Source of the DNA: Synechococcus sp. PCC 7336 | GTDB taxonomy: Bacteria; Cyanobacteriota; Cyanobacteriia; Thermostichales; PCC-7336 | Direction of reading: 5' to 3' | NCBI RefSeq assembly: GCF_000332275.1 | Contig: NZ_CM001776.1 | Span: forward strand, 3,289,737 to 3,353,736 | DNA: 64,000 bases | Shown: in pieces, positions 9,148 through 20,513 of the stretch | Layout: every line of letters starts with the position of its first letter | Numbering within the stretch: position 1 is the first letter of the stretch | The notes under the pieces: generated by a model | Seen by the model: only the letters and a program-made list of their open reading frames with translations | What the model was told of the DNA's origin: nothing | Databases searched by the model: none | Translations under genes and position numbers: made by a program

Positions 9148-9821
9148 GGTTGTGCAGGGGTAGATCGTGATTGTGCAGTTTGGGCAAGTTCGGGCCAGCG
9201 GGTGGTGAGGAGAACCCAAGCGGCGGTGGCGAGGCAGTCGGGCGGTTGGGTGGCGTCGAGGCGGGCGATGCGATCGCCATTTTGTTCTGCTAGTTGGCGA
9301 AAGCCATGGTGGAGGCGGTGGTGGAAGTCGAGGGGGGTTTGTTCGAGGCGATCGAGGCTTTGCCCCATATTTTTAGCGCGATCCCCGGCTCGTTTGAGGC
9401 CAGTTTCGACGGGGAGGTCGAGCCAGAAGGTGAGGTGGGGGGCGAGACCGCAGGTGGCGATCTGGTTGAGTTGCTGAATGAGATCGAGATCCAGTTGGCG
9501 ACCGTAGCCTTGGTAGGCAACGGTGGAATCGGTGTAGCGATCGCAGAGGACGATTTTGCCGCCATTGAGGGCAGGTTGAATCGTTTGGCTGACGTGCTCG
9601 GCGCGATCGGCGGCGTAGAGGAGGAGCTCGGTGGTGGGGGCAAGGCGATCGCTTTCGAGCAAAAGTTGGCGGAGGATGTTGCCGAGGGGAGTGCCGCCAG
9701 GCTCGCGGGTGGTCAGGGTGGGATGGCCGAGGGTTTCGAGTTTGCGGGCGAGGTGGGTTAGCAGAGTGGTTTTGCCAGCTCCTTCGCCTCCTTCTAGAGT
9801 GATGAAGTATCCCGTTGGCAT
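9144..9821 (-). CDS. tmk: Thymidylate kinase
   Basis: Phosphorylates dTMP to dTDP for DNA synthesis; 225 residues from ATG 9821. P-loop 'LEGGEGAGKTTLL' near residues 10-22, the dTMP-binding 'REPGGTPLG', 'DRYTDSTVAYQGYGR' (DRY/DRH motif), and lid 'GLKRAGDRAK'. A GTG at 9836 would add five residues (MSPTQ). The gene end overlaps the holB start by ATGA, so the two are translated together, a pairing common in bacteria. Confidence 0.95.
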   Translation of the reverse strand: MPTGYFITLEGGEGAGKTTLLTHLARKLETLGHPTLTTREPGGTPLGNILRQLLLESDRLAPTTELLLYAADRAEHVSQTIQPALNGGKIVLCDRYTDSTVAYQGYGRQLDLDLIQQLNQIATCGLAPHLTFWLDLPVETGLKRAGDRAKNMGQSLDRLEQTPLDFHHRLHHGFRQLAEQNGDRIARLDATQPPDCLATAAWVLLTTRWPELAQTAQSRSTPAQP

Positions 9822-10222
9822 CTGGGTTGGACTCACGCTCGCGATTTCTGGAGTCTAGCCATGGCTGAGGGCGATCGCAACCAAATCCTTAATGAGGTTA
9901 GTGGGAGTTCAGAGGTTCTCCGGCTAAGCTTAAGGGATGGTTCCCAGGTATTCCAATATCTGAGAATCGAAGGTTCTCGACTGCTTAGAGATTAGCTTTT
10001 AGGCAAGCTTACTCAGAAATCTTATTACTCAGAAATCTTAGTAAGTGGGCGATTGAGCGATGCTTGCTGGGGGCACAGTGGTAGGCGCAGCGAATTCAAA
10101 CGCAACTGCCCTCCGTGCTGCTAGAACTATGGGTGATATCCTGGGAGCAACTGACCCGTGCTGGCTTGTATGGGAAGGGGCAAGCCATAGAGGGCCTGCG
10201 AACGTCACTCGGTACGATCGAT
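9822..10222. other. Intergenic region with a tandem duplication
   Basis: A 401-base gap lies between divergently transcribed tmk and the plus-strand small gene. It holds an exact 16-bp tandem duplication (10009-10040) and a small hairpin GAGAA/TTCTC around 9962-9978. The open frames crossing 10060-10222 have no coding character, and the protein downstream starts at 10223. Confidence 0.4.
10009..10040. repeat. Perfect 16-bp tandem duplication
   Basis: TTACTCAGAAATCTTA is present twice head to tail (10009-10024, 10025-10040) and is followed by GTAAG, which can pair with the CTTA at the unit ends. It lies in the promoter area of the gene at 10223. Confidence 0.9.
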
Positions 10223-10546
10223 ATGAGTCGTTATTCTCACGCCATTACTTTGCCCAATGACCAAGAGATACGCTCCAAGCTTAAAGATCTATTGAGCGAA
10301 CAAGGCTTTAACGTCATTTATGAAAGTGCCGATTACATTGTCGCACGCGAAGAGGCTGGCAAGGTATCTTTCTCCCGGTTAGTGACTGCCGAGCTGTTTT
10401 TGAACCGTTCGACCGCCGATCGCGACTATTGGAGTTGCATTGTCAAGAACGAGGAATTGCCCTTGCAAACCATCAACCACTGTCAGCAGCTTTTTGAGAA
10501 GCTGCGCGTTGCCTTGGAGGCGTTTGCAGGCTCGATGGTTGCTTAG
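10223..10546 (+). CDS. Conserved small cyanobacterial protein, function unknown
   Basis: A 107-residue soluble protein that starts MSRYSHAITLPNDQEI. It has alternating helix/strand character: residues 12-30 are amphipathic, 'GFNVIYESADYIVAREE' looks like two strands, and the C-terminus 'HCQQLFEKLRVALEAF' is a helix. The overall look resembles small regulatory folds seen in cyanobacteria, but I do not recognise a named family. The frame runs upstream to 10115 without coding character, so ATG 10223 is preferred. It lies 50 bases before rpmB and may be co-transcribed with it. Confidence 0.65.
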   Translation: MSRYSHAITLPNDQEIRSKLKDLLSEQGFNVIYESADYIVAREEAGKVSFSRLVTAELFLNRSTADRDYWSCIVKNEELPLQTINHCQQLFEKLRVALEAFAGSMVA

Positions 10547-10596
10547 GTGAGGGGCATCGTTTAGACTAGTTGGGCTGTTGATTGAAGTCTCGAACC

Positions 10597-10833
10597 ATGG
10601 CGCGCCACTGCCAGCTCACCCAGAAAAAAGGCAACAACGCCTACCAGGTCTCCCACTCCCACCGTCGGACCAAAAAAGTTCAAGAGGCCAATCTGCAGTA
10701 CAAACGGGTTTGGTGGGAAGAAGGCAAGCGTTTTGTCCGATTGCGCCTCTCCACCAAAGCGATCAAAACTTTGAGAAAGAAAGGTTTAGCGGCGATGGCT
10801 CGCGAAGCAGGCATTAACTTGAATGCCTATTAA
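10597..10833 (+). CDS. rpmB: 50S ribosomal protein L28
   Basis: Large-subunit ribosomal protein, 78 residues. [22 protein letters not shown] is the L28 signature, followed by '[21 protein letters not shown]' and 'REAGINLN'. The frame begins five codons earlier at 10582, but ATG 10597 gives the standard N-terminus. The cyanobacterial form keeps only one of the cysteines of zinc-binding L28s. It converges on yebC with 18 bases between the stops. Confidence 0.96.
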   Translation: MARHCQLTQKKGNNAYQVSHSHRRTKKVQEANLQYKRVWWEEGKRFVRLRLSTKAIKTLRKKGLAAMAREAGINLNAY

Positions 10834-10851
10834 ATAGGTAGTGGCAAGCAC

Positions 10852-11607
10852 TCAGGCGATCGCCGCCAATGCCTCAGCACAACTCTCGGCGGGCATAAAG
10901 TTAGTAAACACCGCCTGAACGTCATCCAGATTCTCCAGTTTCTCAATCAGTGTCGCCACCTTCCAAGCGGTATCGGGATCGTCGATCTCGGCATCTGTGC
11001 TAGCGATCCAACGCAAAGCAGAACTAGCTGTCTCGTACCCGGCCTTGCCTAACTGAGTCGAGACCTGTTCCAGTAAGGCGAACTGGCAAATCACATCGGC
11101 CCCAGACTCGTCGGCGATCGCATCGTCTCCCCCAGCTTCAGCCACGGCTAGCAGGAGTTCATCTTCGTCAATCTGCCCCTGTAGGCGAATGTGACCCTTT
11201 TGCTCGAACAGATAGCTAACACAACCCGTCTCCCCCAAATTGCCGCCAATTTTTTTGAATGCGGCCCTGACATCCGCTGCGGTGCGATTGCGGTTGTCGG
11301 TCAAAATTTCCATTAATATAGCGACGCCACCGGGACCGTAGCCCTCATACCGAATCGATTCCAGTTGTTCTCCGTCGGTGAGTAGGCCACTTCCCCTAGC
11401 GATCGCCCGCTCAATATTGTCATTCGGCAATCCGGCAGCCCGCGCCTTTTGAACTGCGGCTCGCAAGGCAAAATTCGACTCTGGGTCTGCTTCCCCCTGA
11501 CGAGCCGCCACTGTAATTGCCCGCGACAACTTTGTGTAGGTCGCTCCCTTGGAAGCATCGGCCTTCGCTTTATGGAGTCGGATACTGGCCCACTTACTTT
11601 GAGACAT
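10852..11607 (-). CDS. YebC/PmpR-family protein
   Basis: A 251-residue YebC/TACO1-family protein. N-terminal 'SKWASIRLHKAKADASKG' and 'FALRAAVQKARAAGLPNDNIERAIARG', then 'YEGYGPGGVAILMEILTDNRNRTAADVR', are diagnostic. Family members act as DNA-binding regulators or as translation factors that relieve ribosome stalling at proline stretches; the sequence alone does not decide which. The frame opens at TTG 11613, but ATG 11607 (MSQSKW) is the better start. It is 42 bases downstream of era on the same strand, so the two may form an operon. Confidence 0.93.
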   Translation of the reverse strand: MSQSKWASIRLHKAKADASKGATYTKLSRAITVAARQGEADPESNFALRAAVQKARAAGLPNDNIERAIARGSGLLTDGEQLESIRYEGYGPGGVAILMEILTDNRNRTAADVRAAFKKIGGNLGETGCVSYLFEQKGHIRLQGQIDEDELLLAVAEAGGDDAIADESGADVICQFALLEQVSTQLGKAGYETASSALRWIASTDAEIDDPDTAWKVATLIEKLENLDDVQAVFTNFMPAESCAEALAAIA

Positions 11608-11648
11608 CTGCAATACCGATACACACTTGACCTTGCTTCATTATCTCA

Positions 11649-12629
11649 CTACCCCTCTCCCCGATAGCCCAGCTCTGCCAACAACCCCGCCGACTGTCGC
11701 CATCGAGGTCTGACCTTTACAAATAATTCGAGATAGACCTTGCCCACAATCAACTTTTGAATTTGTTGGCGTGCCCCACTGCCGATCGCCTTGAGCATTT
11801 GCCCTTGCTTGCCAATCAAAATCCCCTTTTGCGAGTCTCGCTCCACCACCACAGTGGCCAAGATGCGAGTGATTTTGGGGGCTTCTTCAACCCGATCGAT
11901 CGCGATCGCCACCGAGTGGGGCACTTCGTTGCGGGTATGGAGCAAAACCTGCTCCCGAATCAGCTCTCCCATAATGAACCGCTCGGGCTGATCGGTGACT
12001 AAATCGGGGGGATAGTAATAGGGTCCTTCCGGCAGCAGTTGGGTGATGCGATCGAGTAGTGGCGTTAAGGTCGCCTCGTCCAAGGCCGAGACTGACACTT
12101 GGGGGGCTTGGGGTAAGAGTTCTCGGTAACTCTGCGCGATCGTCTGACGCTGTTGGGAATCGGTAGGGAGCAGATCTTGCTTGTTGCGGCAGAGCATGGC
12201 GGGAACATTCGGAGCGAGCCAATTGACAATGAAGCGATCGCCTTTCCCTGCAGGAACTGACCCATCCACAACGAGTACCGCCACGTCGACGCTGTTGAGA
12301 GCGGCGCGAGCCGTTTGCACTAACGTTTTACCCAAGCGATGGTGGGGCTTGTGAATGCCGGGGGTGTCCACCAAAATCACCTGTGCCTTCGGCAGGGTCA
12401 GGATGCCCTGCAAGCGATTGCGGGTAGTTTGGGCGATCGACGAGGTAATAGCAATCTTTTGACCCACCAAGCCATTGAGCAAAGTCGATTTCCCCACATT
12501 GGGGCGTCCCACCAAAGCGACAAACCCCGAGCGAAATCCTGCTGGTGCTTGGGGGAGTAGACCGGGAATCGAGTCTGACAGATTGGCTTCAGACCCCGAT
12601 CGCAAAGGGGTAGCATTAGGGTTGGTCAT
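11649..12629 (-). CDS. era: GTPase Era
   Basis: Ras-like GTPase with a C-terminal KH domain that acts in 16S rRNA maturation and 30S assembly. It has 326 residues from ATG 12629. G1 is GRPNVGKSTLLN, G3 DTPGIHKPHHRLG, G4 NKQD (the usual NKxD), and the KH motif is 'ILIGKQGQMLKAIG'. An unusual N-terminal extension of about 33 residues (TPLRSGSEANLSDSIPG) precedes the G domain and looks disordered. The Era-specific 'LRIRQ'-type effector region is normal in length. It lies upstream of yebC. Confidence 0.95.
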   Translation of the reverse strand: MTNPNATPLRSGSEANLSDSIPGLLPQAPAGFRSGFVALVGRPNVGKSTLLNGLVGQKIAITSSIAQTTRNRLQGILTLPKAQVILVDTPGIHKPHHRLGKTLVQTARAALNSVDVAVLVVDGSVPAGKGDRFIVNWLAPNVPAMLCRNKQDLLPTDSQQRQTIAQSYRELLPQAPQVSVSALDEATLTPLLDRITQLLPEGPYYYPPDLVTDQPERFIMGELIREQVLLHTRNEVPHSVAIAIDRVEEAPKITRILATVVVERDSQKGILIGKQGQMLKAIGSGARQQIQKLIVGKVYLELFVKVRPRWRQSAGLLAELGYRGEG

Positions 12630-12735
12630 ACATCCATAAGAAAATCGCAAGATTTTCCAATTTGCGTCTCAGTTTGGGTACAAACAGCTTACGAGACTTT
12701 TGTAGCTTGCGAGATTTTTAATAGCGGGGCGAGCC

Positions 12736-13821
12736 ATGGGCGACAAAGGGCGGATCGGAATTTTGACCAGCGGCGGCGATTGTGCGGGGCTGAATGCGGC
12801 AATTCGCGCCGTGGTTCACCGGGCGATTCACGGCTATGGCTGGGAAGTGATGGGGATTCGCAATTCGACCTGCGGTCTGCTCTCCTCTCCCCCCGACACA
12901 ATCCCGCTGACGCTAGAGTCCGTCATTGGCGTGCTGCCCCTCGGCGGGACGATGCTAGGCACGATCAATCGCGGCAGCCCCTTTGCCTTTCCCGATCTCG
13001 ATGGTAGCCTCCACGATCGTTCTGCTGAGGTTGTCGCTGCCTACCACCAGCTCGGCTTGAGCGCACTAGTGGCGATCGGGGGCGACGGCAGCCTCGCTAT
13101 CCTGCGCAAACTGGCTCAAATTGAACCGGGAATGAACCTGGTGGCAATTCCCAAAACCATCGATAACGATCTGTGCGGCACGGAATTGGCCATTGGCTTT
13201 TCTACTGCCATTGACGTCGCCACCGAAGCCCTCGATCGCCTGCGATCGACTGCCGAAAGCCACCGTCGCGTCATGATTTTAGAGGTGATGGGCCGCGATG
13301 CCGGACACATTGCCCTCAGTGCGGGCATTGCCGGGGGAGCCAAGATTATCCTAATTCCCGAAATTCCCTACGACATCGAAAAAGTCTGTGCCAAAATTCG
13401 CGATCGCCAACAGCGCGGCCTCGCCTATACCCTGGCCGTCGTTGCCGAAGGGGTACAAAATCTGCGCGGGGAAACCGTCATGCAGCAGATGAGCCGAGGG
13501 GGTCAGCGATTGGGGGGGATTGGCAGCCTGATCGCCGAACAAATTTCCCAATTGGCCGATGTCGAAACCCGGGTCACCGTGTTGGGGCACATTCAAAGGG
13601 GGGGGACTCCGTCGGCGACCGATCGCTTGATAGCGACTGCTTTTGGCGTGCGTGCAGTCGATCTAATTGCCGAAGAACAATTCGATTGCATGGTGGGATG
13701 GTGCAACCACAAAGTGGAAGTGTTGCCGATCGCCAAGGCGATCGCCGAATATGGCTGTCTCGACTCAACTGATACGCTAATCCAAACCGCTCGCGGCATG
13801 AGCATTTGCCTCGGCGATTGA
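12736..13821 (+). CDS. pfkA: 6-phosphofructokinase
   Basis: Glycolytic kinase making fructose-1,6-bisphosphate, 361 residues. The phosphate-donor motif GGDGS is at 115-119 and the catalytic PKTIDNDL at 139-146. E. coli PfkA has PGTIDND, and the lysine here belongs to the 'long-clade' enzymes that also include PPi-users. The glycine in GGDG, rather than the aspartate of PPi-PFKs (GGDD), points to a nucleotide as donor. Fructose-6-P contacts 'MGRDAGHIAL' and 'GHIQRGGTPSATDR' are intact. It begins 106 bases from divergent era. Confidence 0.93.
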   Translation: MGDKGRIGILTSGGDCAGLNAAIRAVVHRAIHGYGWEVMGIRNSTCGLLSSPPDTIPLTLESVIGVLPLGGTMLGTINRGSPFAFPDLDGSLHDRSAEVVAAYHQLGLSALVAIGGDGSLAILRKLAQIEPGMNLVAIPKTIDNDLCGTELAIGFSTAIDVATEALDRLRSTAESHRRVMILEVMGRDAGHIALSAGIAGGAKIILIPEIPYDIEKVCAKIRDRQQRGLAYTLAVVAEGVQNLRGETVMQQMSRGGQRLGGIGSLIAEQISQLADVETRVTVLGHIQRGGTPSATDRLIATAFGVRAVDLIAEEQFDCMVGWCNHKVEVLPIAKAIAEYGCLDSTDTLIQTARGMSICLGD

Positions 13822-13933
13822 TGGGCAAAGGGCAAGGGGTTAGGGATAGGGCCAGTCAGTTATCGCACTCACGGTTTCTATCGCCGCAACCCTGGGTGTA
13901 ACTCGCCTCCATGCCGCTGACTGCGATCGTTTC

Positions 13934-16027
13934 TTATTGCTGGTCGAACGTCCTTACAAACAACTCCTGTCGCAACAGAACGAATCGCGGGGATAGGGGA
14001 GGAAGGTTGGAAGCGGTATTAAAGTCTTGATCGTAATTCCAGTTTCTGAGGGGGGGACGGTACTGCTGATTAAACCAAACACGATTGGGGTTGGTAAAGC
14101 GAGGTTCGCCCAAACTCACAAAAGAACCACGATAGGTCAGCGTTACGTCGTTCCAATCCTCGTGGAAGCGCGGATAATTTTCTAGCCCACCATTGTAACA
14201 CTCATTGCCGCAATTCTGAGGTGCCCCCTCCACACCACCAGCCGGTCCAGTTGTATCGGTGCCAGCCAGAAATGCCGCATTAATGGTCGTTGCAGATGCG
14301 ACCGGTCCATTGCCACCGCCACCATTAGTGCCATCATCCGTCCACACATCCCAATTATTTGACAGAACGTTGAGTGAGTCTGCTAAAACTGCGGCTGGGA
14401 TTTTATTGTTGGAATTATAGTCGCCTGCAACATAGACTGCCTGGTCGGATACAAGTGTTAAGCCTTGCAGATTGGGAGCAGCTGCATCAGAGGCATCTAA
14501 AGTTTCTCCATTGTAGAGTCGAACGCCGTAGTTTGTGATCTGCCCCGGCATTTTGGTTAAATCGTTACCGTTCGCGACTGTTGTATGGATCACGAGGCCC
14601 CCATCAGTGGCATCGTCTAGGGCTCTGCCACTATCTAGCAAATTTTGAGAGTTGATGCAATTGAGTAAAGCTTCCATGTTGACATCCGCTAACACAATAT
14701 TGCTATTTTCTCGAACGTTAGAAAATTGACCAGTTGGTGTGAAGGGATCGCCATTTTCATCTAAGATATTCATCACCCCTTCACTAGCTCCGCTCAAGTA
14801 AACAGGGGGCGTTAAAATCGGGAGCCCAGTTACAGCGTCCGTAAAGCCTGAGTGATTATCCATACAAGCTGGTGAGTTGAGAAGCGCAGTACGCGCTTGA
14901 TCGACGGTGCCATCACTGTTGCGAATTTCTACTGCAACATTGTTACCTCCTAGTGTAACTGGCGTACCATCAAATTGAGTTAATTGAGAAGTAGGTGGAA
15001 CCGTACTATTGATATTTAGTACTATGCGAAGATCGGCACTAGACCAATATTCGGCTTCCTCTCCTGCGCCAGGATTGGGGTCGAAGATACTGACATCGGG
15101 CAATTCTAATGCATCGAGCTCGACATCGATCAAGCCATTAGCATTGGTTACTGCGGAAGCTGAATTATCGCTAATAGCAACTCGCCCGTTGCATCCTACT
15201 GCGTTGCCACCTCCCCCTTGAGGCGATACTCTAACAGTGCCGCCGCACTCGTCGCGGTCTTTTCTCCCTCGAAAGAGGTCTCCAGCCACCGTGACATTAA
15301 CATCGTTACCTAACGGATTGTCTGACGAGAAAGACTGGATGTCGAGCGCGCCATTCAAATAGAGGTCGCCGTTCGTATGAACTCGTCCGATCAAATTAAA
15401 TTGCGGACCGGGTAAAATCTCTAAGTCTTTATTGTAAAATGCAGCAAATTGGAATAATGGCACCAATCGACTTCTAAATACCATCTGCAAGATAGCCTGA
15501 GGATCGTCTTCGCCCCTTCGGGTGGCTGTAGAAAATGCACTATAAGTATATTCTTGCGCCCTCAGATTCTCAAATAGTTCGCCACGTGGAATCGGGAAGA
15601 CTCTTGGAGCATCTAACGGATCGCCATCTACTCGAATGAGATACGTGCTGACTTGATAATTATTAATTTCAATGGTGTCACAATTAAAATCAACTGTACC
15701 TTCATTGCCATCTATACAAGCAGGGAGATTTTCATTGAGTTCGGTCCCCTGAGGCACATTAAAGCCTTCAAATATCTCTCGGACAACTTCAGCTCTTAAA
15801 TTTAAGCCTGCTTCTGCAGCATCAAACCCGATACTACTTGATACTGACGATAGAGACGCAAATGTTTCTAACTTTGTTAAGGCGAAGTAGGCGGAGAGTA
15901 GTGTCAACAGGACTAAAGTAGCACTCACCGAAATCAGTAAAGCGTACCCACGGTTATGGGTTGATCGTTTGTGCGCGATCTCGAAGATGATACGTGCGTA
16001 GAGATTAGAAGAACGAGAACTATTCAT
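13934..16027 (-). CDS. Large PilX/HpsA-like pseudopilin-associated protein
   Basis: A 697-residue envelope protein and the last gene of the minor-pilin cluster. A short basic cytoplasmic N-terminus is followed by a hydrophobic helix at about 27-49 and then 'FDAAEAGLNLRAE', the PilX/PilC-type N-terminal pattern. The rest is Asn/Asp/Gly-rich with beta-type repeats, including 'FNLIGRVHTNGDLYLNG' and many cysteines. This layout matches the HpsA-type proteins of hormogonium polysaccharide/gliding loci and the large protein of Synechocystis minor-pilin operons, although HpsA is usually longer. A role in type IV pilus tip assembly or polysaccharide-linked motility is inferred. Confidence 0.65.
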   Translation of the reverse strand: MNSSRSSNLYARIIFEIAHKRSTHNRGYALLISVSATLVLLTLLSAYFALTKLETFASLSSVSSSIGFDAAEAGLNLRAEVVREIFEGFNVPQGTELNENLPACIDGNEGTVDFNCDTIEINNYQVSTYLIRVDGDPLDAPRVFPIPRGELFENLRAQEYTYSAFSTATRRGEDDPQAILQMVFRSRLVPLFQFAAFYNKDLEILPGPQFNLIGRVHTNGDLYLNGALDIQSFSSDNPLGNDVNVTVAGDLFRGRKDRDECGGTVRVSPQGGGGNAVGCNGRVAISDNSASAVTNANGLIDVELDALELPDVSIFDPNPGAGEEAEYWSSADLRIVLNINSTVPPTSQLTQFDGTPVTLGGNNVAVEIRNSDGTVDQARTALLNSPACMDNHSGFTDAVTGLPILTPPVYLSGASEGVMNILDENGDPFTPTGQFSNVRENSNIVLADVNMEALLNCINSQNLLDSGRALDDATDGGLVIHTTVANGNDLTKMPGQITNYGVRLYNGETLDASDAAAPNLQGLTLVSDQAVYVAGDYNSNNKIPAAVLADSLNVLSNNWDVWTDDGTNGGGGNGPVASATTINAAFLAGTDTTGPAGGVEGAPQNCGNECYNGGLENYPRFHEDWNDVTLTYRGSFVSLGEPRFTNPNRVWFNQQYRPPLRNWNYDQDFNTASNLPPLSPRFVLLRQELFVRTFDQQ

Positions 16028-16068
16028 GTAGGCTAAACCCCAATAATGAGCGAGACGAGAATACTTCT

Positions 16069-17034
16069 TTAGTCGAACGACAAGACGTTGCGAGGGAAAA
16101 AGCTTGAAGCGATAGTGCGATCGATCTCTAAATCTGAGCTCACATCTCTAGATCCAGTGAATCCAACATCTACCCTGGCAAGCGTACGCCAACCAGCCGA
16201 GCGATTTGCCGATTGAACTGCGGTCAAATTAGCTTGGCAAGCGATATTTCCATCCATATCTTCCAAGCATACTTGAAGAAAAAAATTATCGATTTGGCTG
16301 GAAACTCCAAATCGTCCAGTTGCACAATTGCGGTTCGTTACTAGGGTTAGAAATGCGCCAGGACTAAAGCAGTTGCCTGGATCTGCATCCAGAGAACTCA
16401 AGAAATATCGATTTTCTTGCAGTATATAAATCCGAGGTTGATCTGTAGCAAGATATGAATCAGCCCAAGTTCCTGTACCTCTGGAAAGCATCAAATTGGT
16501 GGAGTCACTGAGGTCTTCGCCATCATAAGGAAAAAACTCTATCCCCTGGCTAGGTTGGTTTATTTTTGTGGTGTCGTATATTGCAGCCGTAATGATTCCT
16601 GAAGCATCTCCATTAGCCATTCGGAATTGTGACCAGTCATTCAGCGTAGTATCCTGTGTATCACATCCACTAATGCCCATATTAGAAAGTGAAATATTAC
16701 TATTTCCACCTGCAGCAATATTGCCACAGACATTTAGAGGATTGCTCAGGCTTCGACGAACAATCAACTGATCGGGAGCCCCTCCTACTCCATTAACTAC
16801 AACAATCGCTGGAAAATCAGATGGTAAACGTTCACCTCCCTGACGAATATCATTGCCAACAATATCGATCGCCGCTCGCAAATCTTGATTGATAGCTGTT
16901 CTTTCGCGATCTCGTATGTACAGATTTCGATTTGCAAACACAAGTGTGAAAGCAACTCCAAAAAGCCCAGAAGCAATCAAGCCACTAACAACCAACTCGG
17001 TTAATGTAAAGCCTAAATTTCGAGGCGATTTCAT
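16069..17034 (-). CDS. PilW/HpsC-like pseudopilin
   Basis: Type IV minor pilin, 321 residues from ATG 17034 (MKSPRNLGFTLTELVV). The class III leader has Gly8 before the cleavage site, Phe9 at +1 and Glu13 at +5, followed by a hydrophobic helix, so it should be processed by PilD. The C-terminal half is PilW-like with 'INQDLRAAIDIVGNDIRQGG' and cysteine pairs. The frame extends further to 17133, and ATG 17076 is possible if the leader is long. It lies between another pseudopilin and the HpsA-like gene (41-base gap), which suggests an operon. Confidence 0.75.
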   Translation of the reverse strand: MKSPRNLGFTLTELVVSGLIASGLFGVAFTLVFANRNLYIRDRERTAINQDLRAAIDIVGNDIRQGGERLPSDFPAIVVVNGVGGAPDQLIVRRSLSNPLNVCGNIAAGGNSNISLSNMGISGCDTQDTTLNDWSQFRMANGDASGIITAAIYDTTKINQPSQGIEFFPYDGEDLSDSTNLMLSRGTGTWADSYLATDQPRIYILQENRYFLSSLDADPGNCFSPGAFLTLVTNRNCATGRFGVSSQIDNFFLQVCLEDMDGNIACQANLTAVQSANRSAGWRTLARVDVGFTGSRDVSSDLEIDRTIASSFFPRNVLSFD

Positions 17035-17190
17035 CTCAGTTTTGAGAAGGTATTTTATCAGACTAAAAAGTTTCATTGTTAGAATCTCAAAAGTAGAATA
17101 TCTAATCCATTTGGTGAATTGCAAGACTACCAAATCAACAGAGTTCAGAAGAGTACGTAATGGCCGATCGCTCGCTAGAGATTGAAATTC

Positions 17191-17673
17191 TCACTCAAGT
17201 GGAACGAAAACTGTTTCAGTAACAAATTGGCTGCGCTGTGGGTTTGGGTCGTTGTTGTTGACGACAGTCACTCGAATGTGGCGTCGATTGGGACTGGTGC
17301 AGTAGTTTGGCTCGGCATCGGGAGGACAATATTCGGTCATAACAGTGAAGTTCTCGCCATTGAATGTCACCACAGGTGTAGTTTCAGTGCCACTTGCCGG
17401 TAGCGCACCGAAGTCTAGCTGTCGAAGCCGATCTAATTCCTGTCTGCCGAGCAACATGGCGTCGTTGCGTCGCTGGGTAGAGCGGTTGGATGATGTCATT
17501 CCCACAAAGCCAGATGAAAAAGCGCCAATTGCGATGAGTACGATGGCGAGCGCTGCCAACGTCTCAACTAAGGTGAAACCGCGATCGCCGTTTCCGATGG
17601 GTTGATAGATTGACAATAGTTGCTCCGAATTGCTACGCACTTGGTGCTTTCGAGAACCTTTAGCGATCGCCAT
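17191..17673 (-). CDS. PilV/HpsB-like pseudopilin
   Basis: Minor pilin of 160 residues with an unusually long 32-residue leader ending in DRG before FTLVETLAALAIVLIAIG (Glu at +5). The start at ATG 17673 is well supported by AAAAGGAG about 8 bases upstream. The globular part has 'LLGRQELDRLRQLDFGALP', a PilV-like feature, and a short cysteine loop. It is predicted to be an inner-membrane pseudopilin cleaved by prepilin peptidase, priming a type IV pilus or polysaccharide secretion machine. Confidence 0.78.
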   Translation of the reverse strand: MAIAKGSRKHQVRSNSEQLLSIYQPIGNGDRGFTLVETLAALAIVLIAIGAFSSGFVGMTSSNRSTQRRNDAMLLGRQELDRLRQLDFGALPASGTETTPVVTFNGENFTVMTEYCPPDAEPNYCTSPNRRHIRVTVVNNNDPNPQRSQFVTETVFVPLE

Positions 17674-17732
17674 TTGTTTTTCTCCTTTTCCTCTGGCAAC
17701 TTTTAGCTTCAGCTGTATTTGAAGATTGGAGC

Positions 17733-18323
17733 TTATTGAGAAATCTGTAAATCAATCGATCCACCCCGTAAAACGTTCAAATTAGCGGTTCTGCCCATTG
17801 CTCCTCCATTCCTCTCACTCAGTTGAATAACGTTGACACCAGGAGCCATCACGGCGATGCCTTGGCTGTTAAAACACACTTCCCAGCCAATCGTCATGGC
17901 TACGCTATCCTCTATTTCGAGGTCATTAATAGCAGAATCGTCTGCAAAGCTTGCTGGATCCGCCCCACAGTTGTTCGCCTGCTGAACTGCAATTTCAGAG
18001 TCATCTACGGTAATGACTCGATAGGCACTTGTTGTCGCCATTGCACGAGTCCGGGCTTGCCTGATATGACTGCTCAGTCGATCTGCTGACAGCCTGAGCG
18101 GGTCGTCTACGTTGAACAGCGAAGGAGCTGCAAGTCCGGCTCCAATCGCAATAATTGCCAAAACCACTAGCAGTTCTGGCAAAGATTGACCCCTTTCGGA
18201 GCTGAATCGCAGCATAGATGCTAATGCCACTCGTTCGTGAAGATGGGATAGCACTAGAAATCTCCTCAATTTGTGCATAGCAACACTAGGGCAACAGAGA
18301 GCGCCATTAGTTGGTTGAAGCAT
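17733..18323 (-). CDS. FimT/GspH-like pseudopilin
   Basis: Minor pilin with 'SERGQSLPELLVVLAIIAIGAG' followed by 'LSSHIRQARTRAMATTSAYRV', the FimT/GspH pattern. The residue after the cleavage glycine is Gln instead of the usual Phe/Met, while Glu at +5 is kept. Start choice is open: ATG 18323 gives 196 residues, 18278 gives 181, and 18215 gives a classic 9-residue leader; none has a clear ribosome site. It is first in the cluster of four minus-strand genes, so its promoter lies in the AT-rich gap upstream. Confidence 0.72.
   Translation of the reverse strand: MLQPTNGALCCPSVAMHKLRRFLVLSHLHERVALASMLRFSSERGQSLPELLVVLAIIAIGAGLAAPSLFNVDDPLRLSADRLSSHIRQARTRAMATTSAYRVITVDDSEIAVQQANNCGADPASFADDSAINDLEIEDSVAMTIGWEVCFNSQGIAVMAPGVNVIQLSERNGGAMGRTANLNVLRGGSIDLQISQ

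Positions 18324-20513
<2,190 letters not shown>

Noticed and set aside
8543-9280. 245-residue Pro/Arg-rich open frame on the minus strand
   Set aside because: Composition (Pro, Arg, Ser, His) is the typical shadow of GC-rich holB/tmk in another frame.
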